Shown: positions 15,169 through 21,743 of the stretch, piece by piece
Layout: every line of letters starts with the position of its first letter
Position numbering within the stretch: position 1 is the stretch's first letter
Origin: RGIG9608 sp045602425
GTDB lineage: Bacteria; Bacteroidota; Bacteroidia; Bacteroidales; Paludibacteraceae
Reading direction: 5' to 3'
DNA: 64,000 nucleotides
NCBI GenBank assembly: GCA_045602425.1
Contig: JAZSBO010000005.1
Coordinates: 62,001 to 126,000, forward strand
Translations under genes and position numbers: made by a program
The notes under the pieces: model-generated
What the model was told of the DNA's origin: nothing
The model's database searches: none
What the model saw: only the letters and a program-made list of their open reading frames with translations

Positions 15169-16386
15169 ATGTTTTACTCTTCGCACACATTATCAAACGG
15201 CATTCGCATAGTTCATCACTACGAAGAATCTCCTATTGTGTATTGCGGATTTGCTATCAATGTTGGATCGCGCGATGAAAATAACGAACAATACGGCTTA
15301 GCACATTTTACAGAACACATGCTTTTCAAAGGGACAAAAAAACGAAAAACTTGGCACATTCTCAATCGTTTAGAAACCGTAGGCGGAACCCTTGACGCAT
15401 ATACTACAAAAGAAGAAACTTTTATCTATTCCGCTATTCCTATCACTTACTTTGAGAGAGCAGTAGAGTTGTTAACTGACCTACTTTTTCATTCTCAATT
15501 TCCTCAACACGAAATTGACAAAGAAGTTGACGTGATTATCGACGAAATACAATCGTACAACGACACTCCATCTGAACTCATCTTTGACAATTTCGACTCA
15601 TTACTATTTGGAGATTCAGAATTAGGGCATAACATTCTTGGCGACGAGCAACAACTCAAATCTTATTGCAGCAATCATTTTAAGACTTTCGTTGAGCAAC
15701 ATTACTCACCCGAGAGAATAGTATTTTTTTCTTCGGGGAAAATAACTTTTGGAAAGATTTTAAAAACTGCAAATAAATTCATAAACGAACCAGTAGCAAC
15801 TCAATACATCGAACGAATAATTCCGAAAAACTACACACCGCAACACGTAAAACTTCAAAGGGAAACTTTTCAAACACATTGTATTATTGGAGGTAGAGGC
15901 TATGAATTGAACAATCCGAAACGACTAACATTGTTTTTGCTTAACAATATTTTAGGCGGTCCGAGTATGAATAGTTTGCTCAATTTAAGCATTCGTGAAA
16001 AAAACGGATTGGCTTACACCATCGAATCAGAAATCAATTCATATTCCGATACAGGAAGTTTTACCATTTATTTTGGTTGCGATCATAAAAACAATGAACG
16101 TTGTATAAACCTCTGCAAAAAAGAACTTCAAAAATTGAGAGAGCGACCTATTAACGAAAAAAAACTTCAACACTATAAACGACAAATCGTTGGACAACTA
16201 ATGATTGCTTCACAAAACAGAGAAAACGTTGCTTTAAGCATGGCACGAAGTTTTTTGCATCTAAACAAATACAACGACTTCGACACTACTGCACAAGAAA
16301 TATCAAACATTACAACAGAACAACTACAAAACGTTGCCATCGAAATTTTTAATGAACAACAACTATCATCTTTATTATTTTACTAA
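15169..16386 (+). CDS. M16 family zinc metallopeptidase
   Basis: 405 aa. The inverted zinc motif HxxEH is present as HFTEHMLFKGTKKR near residue 46, and the third ligand Glu lies in EVDVIIDEIQSYNDTPSEL about 75 residues later. The second, inactive M16 half follows (GGPSMNSLLNLSIREKNGLAY, about residues 265-285). There is no signal peptide, so the enzyme is probably cytoplasmic, like other short bacterial insulinase-like peptidases that degrade peptides. It is packed 5 bp after the upstream gene and 3 bp before the methyltransferase gene. Confidence 0.93.
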   Translation: MFYSSHTLSNGIRIVHHYEESPIVYCGFAINVGSRDENNEQYGLAHFTEHMLFKGTKKRKTWHILNRLETVGGTLDAYTTKEETFIYSAIPITYFERAVELLTDLLFHSQFPQHEIDKEVDVIIDEIQSYNDTPSELIFDNFDSLLFGDSELGHNILGDEQQLKSYCSNHFKTFVEQHYSPERIVFFSSGKITFGKILKTANKFINEPVATQYIERIIPKNYTPQHVKLQRETFQTHCIIGGRGYELNNPKRLTLFLLNNILGGPSMNSLLNLSIREKNGLAYTIESEINSYSDTGSFTIYFGCDHKNNERCINLCKKELQKLRERPINEKKLQHYKRQIVGQLMIASQNRENVALSMARSFLHLNKYNDFDTTAQEISNITTEQLQNVAIEIFNEQQLSSLLFY

Positions 16387-16389
16387 ACC

Positions 16390-17022
16390 ATGACAGAAAA
16401 ACTCGAAGATTACATTCTCAATCATATTGACAAAGAAACGCCACTTCTTGCAAAACTCAACCGCGACACACACCTTCGCATACTGAACCCGCGTATGATG
16501 TCAGGTCATTTGCAAGGCAGAATACTGAAAATGTTTTGTCGAATGATACAACCAAAAAAAATACTTGAACTTGGAACCTTTACAGGATATTCTGCTCTTT
16601 GCATGGCCGAAGGTTTGGCCGATGATGCCATTATTCACACTATTGAACATGACGACGAGTTAGAAGAAATGATTTTGCAAACTTTCGAAAAGTCCAACTT
16701 CAAAAATCAAATAAAACTACACATTGGCGAGGCTTTAGAAGTAATCGAAACGTTAGACGAAACTTTCGATCTTGTTTTTATTGATGCCGACAAACGTCAA
16801 TATCTCGACTATTACGAAGCGGTTTTCCCTAAAGTAAGGAAAGGAGGTTTTATACTAGCAGACAACACGCTTTGGGCCGGGAAAGTTGTTCAACCTTTGC
16901 AACACAACGACAAACAAACCGAAGCAATTTTAAGATTTAACGATTTTGTAACCAACGACTCTCGCGTTGAAAAAGTTATATTACCTTTGCGTGATGGTTT
17001 AACTATTTTAATGAAAAAATGA
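16390..17022 (+). CDS. SAM-dependent O-methyltransferase (COMT-like)
   Basis: 210 aa, the full length of the small O-methyltransferase family (PF01596 type). The SAM-binding motif I is LELGTFTGYSALCMAEGL (about residues 59-76); the acidic ribose-binding residue follows in TIEHDDELEE. The metal-binding motif appears as DLVFIDADKRQYLDYYE and the partner ADNTLW. The substrate cannot be predicted. It overlaps the next gene by 4 bp (ATGA), so translation is coupled. Confidence 0.9.
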   Translation: MTEKLEDYILNHIDKETPLLAKLNRDTHLRILNPRMMSGHLQGRILKMFCRMIQPKKILELGTFTGYSALCMAEGLADDAIIHTIEHDDELEEMILQTFEKSNFKNQIKLHIGEALEVIETLDETFDLVFIDADKRQYLDYYEAVFPKVRKGGFILADNTLWAGKVVQPLQHNDKQTEAILRFNDFVTNDSRVEKVILPLRDGLTILMKK

Positions 17023-17435
17023 ATTTTATCTACGATTTAGAATTTAAAGTACGCGACTATGAATGCGATTTACAAGGTATTGTAAATAACGCCAACTATC
17101 AACATTATTTAGAACATACACGTCACGAATTTCTTTTGACTCACAACGTTAGTTTTGCTCAATTGCACGATGAAGGAATTGATGTTGTAGTAGCACGAGT
17201 AGATATTGCATACAAACACCCACTGAAATCAGGAGATAAATTTACTTCAAAATTAGCATTAGCACACGAAGGTATCAAGTACACTTTTTATCAATACATC
17301 TATCGTTTGCCTGATATGCAACTTTGTGTTCGTGCAAAAACAGACTGCGTAGCTTCTGAAAACGGGAAACTATCGCAATGCAAAAAATTAGATGACTTAA
17401 TCGAAAATATTTTACAAAAACAACCATGTCTATGA
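17019..17435 (+). CDS. Acyl-CoA thioesterase, 4HBT/YbgC family
   Basis: 138 aa, a single hotdog domain. The active-site region YECDLQGIVNNANYQHYLEH matches the family pattern with the conserved Asp, Gly-x-Val and Tyr. These enzymes hydrolyse acyl-CoA thioesters in the cytoplasm; the chain length cannot be read. It overlaps both neighbours: its ATG overlaps the methyltransferase stop, and the next ATG (17426) lies inside its last codons. Confidence 0.88.
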   Translation: MNFIYDLEFKVRDYECDLQGIVNNANYQHYLEHTRHEFLLTHNVSFAQLHDEGIDVVVARVDIAYKHPLKSGDKFTSKLALAHEGIKYTFYQYIYRLPDMQLCVRAKTDCVASENGKLSQCKKLDDLIENILQKQPCL

Positions 17436-17746
17436 ATGATGTCTTAACACTCGAAAACAAGATTGTAGAAATGCTTCGTACGGTATTCGACCCCGAAATC
17501 CCTGTTAATGTATACGATTTAGGACTTATTTACAAAGTAGAAGTAAACGACGACAAAACAGTAAATATAGATATGACGCTGACAGCACCAAACTGTCCGG
17601 CTGCCGATTTTATTGTAGAAGATGTAAAGCAAAAAGTTGAATCAATCACAGAAATCGAAAAAGCAAATATTAACCTCGTATTCGAACCCGAATGGGACAA
17701 AGATATGATGAGCGAAGAAGCAAAAGTTGAACTCGGATTCCTTTGA
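17426..17746 (+). CDS. MIP18/DUF59 family metal-sulfur cluster assembly protein (SufT-like)
   Basis: 106 aa. The family signature DPEIPVNVYDLGLIY is at residues 20-34 and the conserved Cys is in APNCPAAD near residue 56. Proteins of this family help mature iron-sulfur proteins. A second possible start (Met3) gives 104 aa. The gene is embedded in the operon by overlaps on both sides. Confidence 0.88.
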   Translation: MSMNDVLTLENKIVEMLRTVFDPEIPVNVYDLGLIYKVEVNDDKTVNIDMTLTAPNCPAADFIVEDVKQKVESITEIEKANINLVFEPEWDKDMMSEEAKVELGFL

Positions 17747-17748
17747 TT

Positions 17749-18513
17749 ATGCAACAAAAAAAGAAAACATATTTCATCTCTGATGCACATCTCGGAGCAC
17801 GTGTGTTCGACGATATTCACGTTCACGAACAGAAATTTATCCGATGGCTCGACATGGCAAAAAAAGATGCTGATGAGATTTATATGCTTGGTGATATGTT
17901 CGATTTTTGGTTTGAATATCGTACAACAATACCTAAAGGTTTCAGTCGCTCGCTTGGGAAAATGGCAGAACTTGTTGATGCAGGTATTGATATACATTTT
18001 TTTACAGGCAACCACGACCTTTGGACTTTTGGCTATTTAGAAAAAGAAATAGGGCTAAAAGTTCATCGCAAACCGACAATATTCGACATAAAAGGGAAAC
18101 AATTTTTTCTTGCACATGGCGATGGATTGAACGACAAAAGCAAAGGTTTCGCTTTTATAAGAAAAATATTTCACAGCAAAACATGCCAATGGCTTTTTAG
18201 AACACTTATTCCACCATCTATTGGTTTAAACTTTGGTTACAAATGGTCAGAAAGTAACCGAAAAAAACACCTTAAAAACGGCGAATGTAAATACAAAGGC
18301 GAAAACAACGAACCGCTTGTATGTTTCGCAAAGCAACACAATCAGAAATCTCCTGACATAAATTATTACGTTTTTGGTCATCGACATATTTTGTTGCACT
18401 TAATGCTTAATGCAAAAACTCAAATGGCTATTTTAGGCGATTTTATGCAGCAATTCACCTATGCAACTTTCGATGGCGAAAACTTTGAAATTCATTACTT
18501 TGAAGCAGAATAA
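17749..18513 (+). CDS. lpxH: UDP-2,3-diacylglucosamine diphosphatase, LpxH-type
   Basis: 254 aa from the ATG at 17749; an in-frame TTG at 17743 overlaps the upstream stop and is less likely. It is a calcineurin-like metallophosphoesterase with all five motif blocks: DAHLG (start), GDMFDFWFE, GNHDLW, HGD and GHRH. The enzyme makes lipid X from UDP-diacylglucosamine in lipid A synthesis and acts at the inner face of the inner membrane. Assignment to LpxH rather than another phosphoesterase rests on the GDMFDFWFEY block, the length and the common occurrence in Bacteroidota. Confidence 0.87.
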   Translation: MQQKKKTYFISDAHLGARVFDDIHVHEQKFIRWLDMAKKDADEIYMLGDMFDFWFEYRTTIPKGFSRSLGKMAELVDAGIDIHFFTGNHDLWTFGYLEKEIGLKVHRKPTIFDIKGKQFFLAHGDGLNDKSKGFAFIRKIFHSKTCQWLFRTLIPPSIGLNFGYKWSESNRKKHLKNGECKYKGENNEPLVCFAKQHNQKSPDINYYVFGHRHILLHLMLNAKTQMAILGDFMQQFTYATFDGENFEIHYFEAE

Positions 18514-18515
18514 GC

Positions 18516-18983
18516 ATGGAAAAGACAGAAATAGAAAAACGCTCGGAACAAGCTGTAGCCTACTTTAAGCAGGGCTACAATTGTGCTCAATCGGTATACA
18601 TGGCATACGCCGATTTGTTCGATTTAGATGTAAACCTTGCAGCAAAAATCATTGCCCCGCTTGGCGGTGGCATGGGACGGCTACGCGAGGTGTGTGGCGC
18701 TGTAAGCGGTATGTTTTTGGTAGCAGGGCTGAAACACCCTGCCGACAACCCCGCCGACCACGAAGCCAAAACACGCAACTATGCCGCCGTACAACGCTTA
18801 GCCGAAAAATTCCGACAAAAAAACGGCTCCATCGTATGCCGAGAGTTACTTGGGCTCGCCGTACGAAAAGAAGACCCGACGCCCGAGCCACGCACCGATG
18901 CCTATTACAAACGCCGACCCTGTGCCGAATACGTACGCATTGCGGCTACGCTTGCAGGCGAGGAGCTGAATGAAAACGCATAG
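18516..18983 (+). CDS. C_GCAxxG_C_C family protein
   Basis: 155 aa. The four conserved Cys sites of this family (PF09719) are seen: YNCAQSV near residue 22, VCGAVSG near 62 (the GCAxxG position reads CGAVSG), IVCREL near 104 and RPCAEYV near 131. The family is thought to be redox-active or metal-binding; the function is unknown. It is the last gene of the operon, 2 bp after lpxH. From about 18640 the DNA becomes much richer in G+C than the rest of the operon. Confidence 0.85.
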   Translation: MEKTEIEKRSEQAVAYFKQGYNCAQSVYMAYADLFDLDVNLAAKIIAPLGGGMGRLREVCGAVSGMFLVAGLKHPADNPADHEAKTRNYAAVQRLAEKFRQKNGSIVCRELLGLAVRKEDPTPEPRTDAYYKRRPCAEYVRIAATLAGEELNENA

Positions 18984-19018
18984 AGCGTACTTTACACCGA
19001 ATGCACCCGATTTTTAAA

Positions 19019-19093
19019 CCCGTAGGGACGCCGCATGCGACATCTCTACGGGATTTCATCTTTCTGCGGACGCTCTTCGTGCGTCCATATATT
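19019..19093 (+). terminator. Palindromic element and terminator after the C_GCAxxG_C_C gene
   Basis: An imperfect palindrome, CCCGTAGGGACG paired with CATCTCTACGGG around a GCATGC centre (19019-19052), is followed by the hairpin GGACGC (19068-19073) / GCGTCC (19081-19086) and an A/T run ending in six T. The second hairpin has terminator form; the first is REP-like. Confidence 0.6.
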
Positions 19094-19103
19094 TTTTATC
19101 ATT

Positions 19104-19193
19104 TTTCTGCCCCGGCGGAAAATGTGCGGTGTGGCTCCTTGGTGTGCATCTGCTGATGCACGAGAGCCACCCTCTCACATTTTCTCTGCCCGT
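19104..19193. repeat. Nested palindrome in the 3' flank of the second repeat-lipoprotein gene
   Basis: Three arm pairs are nested symmetrically: AAAATGTG (19119-19126) with CACATTTT (19176-19183), GTGGCTC (19131-19137) with GAGCCAC (19164-19170), and GTGCATC (19144-19150) with GATGCAC (19155-19161). TTCTGCCCC precedes it and CTCTGCCCG follows. It resembles a REP element, and the left part matches the flank of the first repeat-lipoprotein gene (3957-3980). Confidence 0.6.
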
Positions 19194-19215
19194 GAGGGGG
19201 ACAAGGGTAAGATTC

Positions 19216-21087
19216 TTAAGGACACACGCCACGCACAGATCGACCGCCGTAGCGGACGTCGTTGCCCCAACCCACGTAGTCCGAATCGAAGTAGAGGCAG
19301 TAGGCGTCGTCTGAACTGACCGTATAGAGCGAACTCGACCAATAGTAGCCGATCGACCCTGCGTCGTACAAACCACTATTGTAGCGACCGCCAGCAGCAG
19401 GAAAGAAGATAGAGTTGCCGTTAGGGCCTTCTACATTGTAGCCATTAACGCCATTCAATGTGGTCCATGTCCAAGTACATTCAGTTTTAAGTTCTTCGAG
19501 TTCATCGTAGGTTAGCATTCGCCAATTTCCGCCCATATTTACAGCAGCGGCATCGTCTTCAGAGTCGAGAACGGTTTTATTATCTACAGTACCGTAATAG
19601 CTATCAGTGCAATATTTGGTCATTGTATCATATGAACCATTACACCACTTATAGGTACTCCAATCGTAAGTAGTTTTTGGAGTAGTTTCGCCCCAAGCGA
19701 AGTAGTCACCGTAACCCTCGGGAGTAGTTGCTCCTACGTTGCAAGTTGCCCATTTTACACTTAAGCCAAGGTCCACCCACTCGTAGCCGTTTTCGGTGCC
19801 ATTGGGATTTCCTGCAAAAGTTGCAGTGTAGGTTATATCCTCATTTATAGTAACAGTGCGAGGATTATCGGTATTCCCGTCATTCCACTTTACAAAATAA
19901 GCTCCACTATTTGGCGTAGCTGTAATGGTTACTTCATCGCCAGGCATATAATAGCCCGAACCCGATACTTTACCCCAGTTGGTATTGCTATTTACATTTA
20001 CAGTTAAGTAAGGTTTCTTCGCAAAGTTTGCGGTAAATGTGGTATCGGAGTTTACCACCACAGTGCGAGGGTTTTCGGTGTTGCCATCGCTCCAAGAAGT
20101 AAAGTAATAGTTTTTTTGGGGTGTGGCTGTAATGGTTACCTCTGTTCCTTTTTCGTAAAGTCCAGAACCAGTTACAGTTCCGTATTCGGAATTATTAGCT
20201 TGCACTGTCAAACGAGGATTCAAACTAAAGTTTGCGGTAAATGTGGTATCGGAATTTACCACCACAGTGCGAGGATTGTCAGCAACACCATCGCTCCAAG
20301 AAGTAAAGTAATAGTTTGTTTTAGGCGTAGCTGTAATGCTTACTTCTGTTCCTTTTTCGTAAAGACCTGAACCGGTTACAGTTCCGTAATTGGAATTATT
20401 AGCTTGCACCGTCAAACGAGGATTCAAACTAAAGTTTGCAGTAATAGTGCTATCGGAAGTCAAGGTTATCGTACGAGAGAGTTCCTTACTATCGCAGTCG
20501 CTCCAGCCAGCAAAATAATAGTTTTCTTTTGGTGTAGCCGTAATGGTTGCCTCTGCCAAGTGGTCGTAAGTACCGGAGCCCGTTACTGTTCCATAAGAGG
20601 TATTGTTACTATTTGCAGTAAGCTTTACATCCAAATGCACAGAATCCACCTCGCCATAGATGTACTTTATATCGTTTATCAAAAGGTAAGCATTGTAGTA
20701 AAGCATTTTACCACCTGTTAATTCCGTAAAGGCAACAGAATACTCATCGGAGTTTTCACCTACAAGGTCGGTTGTGCAGAGAACTTTTTTACCTTTATGC
20801 GATTGTACTTCTTCTTTGCTCGTAGAACATTCTATACCCCACTTTATATTCGGGAACGCCCATAACGTGTCGGTATTAATTCCTCCCCACAGCGTTACGC
20901 TGCTATATGCTACATCGGTAGCGCCACCCGTAGCTACCAGCGTCGGTGCTTCAGGTGTGGTAGGTTTGGTGCCACCATTGTTATCTCCATTATTTAAAAG
21001 GTCGCCATTCGGGTTTTCACACCCTACGAAACCAAATGCAAGTGCAGCAAAAAAAAGCGCTGCGAATAAAAAATGTTTCTTTCTCAT
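19216..21087 (-). CDS. Surface lipoprotein with FN3-like domain, four InlB-type B-repeats and lectin-like C-terminal domain
   Basis: 623 aa. The lipobox is FVGC (Cys23); an Asn/Gly/Thr linker runs to about residue 45. An FN3-like domain covers 46-152. Four InlB-type B-repeats follow at about 154-219, 220-287, 288-355 and 357-425, each with GTVTGSG or similar and TITATP...WSDG. The second and third are almost identical also in DNA. The C-terminal domain (433-623) starts YEWVDLGLSVKWATCNVGA and ends RSVRGVCP, and is shared with the protein at 29378. Probably exported to the cell surface; binding function is inferred only. A promoter and a structured leader precede it. Confidence 0.85.
   Translation of the reverse strand: MRKKHFLFAALFFAALAFGFVGCENPNGDLLNNGDNNGGTKPTTPEAPTLVATGGATDVAYSSVTLWGGINTDTLWAFPNIKWGIECSTSKEEVQSHKGKKVLCTTDLVGENSDEYSVAFTELTGGKMLYYNAYLLINDIKYIYGEVDSVHLDVKLTANSNNTSYGTVTGSGTYDHLAEATITATPKENYYFAGWSDCDSKELSRTITLTSDSTITANFSLNPRLTVQANNSNYGTVTGSGLYEKGTEVSITATPKTNYYFTSWSDGVADNPRTVVVNSDTTFTANFSLNPRLTVQANNSEYGTVTGSGLYEKGTEVTITATPQKNYYFTSWSDGNTENPRTVVVNSDTTFTANFAKKPYLTVNVNSNTNWGKVSGSGYYMPGDEVTITATPNSGAYFVKWNDGNTDNPRTVTINEDITYTATFAGNPNGTENGYEWVDLGLSVKWATCNVGATTPEGYGDYFAWGETTPKTTYDWSTYKWCNGSYDTMTKYCTDSYYGTVDNKTVLDSEDDAAAVNMGGNWRMLTYDELEELKTECTWTWTTLNGVNGYNVEGPNGNSIFFPAAGGRYNSGLYDAGSIGYYWSSSLYTVSSDDAYCLYFDSDYVGWGNDVRYGGRSVRGVCP
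20023..20430 (-). repeat. Tandem 204-bp repeat inside the lipoprotein gene (two units)
   Basis: Codons 220-287 (20227-20430) and 288-355 (20023-20226) are near-identical at both protein and DNA level; both begin SLNPRLTVQANNS and contain GLYEKGTEV. Each unit is one InlB-type repeat. In-frame units of this length can be gained or lost by recombination. Confidence 0.8.
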
Positions 21088-21110
21088 AGTTTTTTAAAAT
21101 TATGTATTAA

Positions 21111-21145
21111 AAAAAGCGACATTGCCACAGCCATAACAATGTCGC
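21111..21145 (-). promoter_or_regulatory. Terminator-like hairpin in the leader of the second repeat lipoprotein
   Basis: GCGACATTG (21116-21124) pairs with CAATGTCGC (21137-21145), followed on the minus strand by seven T and then the ATG at 21087. Same stem as at 5818-5861. Confidence 0.6.
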
Positions 21146-21169
21146 AGTTATCAAGTTTATTGTATATAA

Positions 21170-21233
21170 CTATCTGAAATATAGAGATTTACCCCCCCCG
21201 CAAATAATGCGTATTTGATTATATTTCAGTGTG
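21170..21233. repeat. Inverted repeat enclosing an 8-nt C/G run (leader module, copy 2)
   Basis: The core arms CTGAAATATA (21174-21183) and TATATTTCAG (21220-21229) pair perfectly and are extended outward by imperfect pairing. Eight C occupy 21192-21199 (seven in copy 1), followed by GCAAATAATGCGTATTTG. It lies between the promoter and the terminator-like hairpin of the lipoprotein gene. Confidence 0.65.
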
Positions 21234-21259
21234 TTGTGCATACGTTTTTCTTTACCAGA

Positions 21260-21267
21260 CAAAGGTA
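21260..21267 (-). promoter_or_regulatory. Predicted -7 box for the second repeat lipoprotein
   Basis: The minus strand reads TACCTTTG. Transcription from here would give a leader of about 165 nt containing both hairpins before the ATG at 21087. Confidence 0.55.
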
Positions 21268-21300
21268 AAAAATATTTATGTTTATTTAACTTTTCACACA

Positions 21301-21326
21301 AAAAAAACACCGTAACGGTGTTTTTG
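21301..21326 (-). terminator. Intrinsic terminator of the tmRNA gene
   Basis: AAACACCG (21305-21312) pairs with CGGTGTTT (21316-21323) around a 3-nt loop, with a T run on the minus strand just after the tmRNA 3' end. Confidence 0.8.
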
Positions 21327-21335
21327 AAAAAAGTG

Positions 21336-21729
21336 TGGAGCTGACGGGAGTCGAACCCGTGTCCAAACGAGGAAGCAATATGCTTTCTACATGCTTATCT
21401 TCACCTTTGGTTTTCGTGTGCCGACAAGAGGGAAGCCACCAATCAACACCTTATCCGCTAAATGTTCATTCCGACTACACGGCTAATCGAAACTATTCCC
21501 GATTTTACCTACACCTCCTTGTCGAACCGCTTCGGGACTTGGCATTCGGGAGATGTCTCGTTCCAACATCTAATGTCGGAATAAAGCTAATCTACTATAC
21601 TTCGATTAAGCAGCGAGAGCGTAATTATTTTCGCCAGTTATATTTTGCCGTCTATGATTAAAGTGCTATCCGACAACGCACTGCATGCTTACATACCTCT
21701 TCTGCCCGCTGTCAAAACCAAACAGCCCC
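21336..21729 (-). ncRNA. ssrA: Transfer-messenger RNA (tmRNA), tag GENNYALAA
   Basis: The minus strand starts GGGGCTGTTTGGTTTTGACA and ends GGGTTCGACTCCCGTCAGCTCCA. The 5' GGGGCTG pairs with the 3' CAGCTCC to make the acceptor stem, and the T-arm GGGTTCGACTCCC is clear. The tag-coding frame at 21606-21635 reads GGC GAA AAT AAT TAC GCT CTC GCT GCT TAA, so stalled proteins receive GENNYALAA, a Bacteroidales-type degradation tag. About 394 nt. The genome reads CA rather than CCA after the discriminator base region, so the terminal CCA seems to be added after transcription. It lies 14 bp after the stop of the membrane-protein gene. Confidence 0.95.
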
Positions 21730-21743
21730 AAAAGGTATTTTTA

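Noticed and set aside
19035..19319. 94-codon Arg/Ser-rich plus-strand frame
   Set aside because: It runs through the palindromic elements and the lipoprotein 3' end; no ribosome-binding context or conserved feature.
21335..21661. 108-codon open frame on the plus strand
   Set aside because: It is read over the tmRNA gene, which is clearly encoded on the opposite strand.
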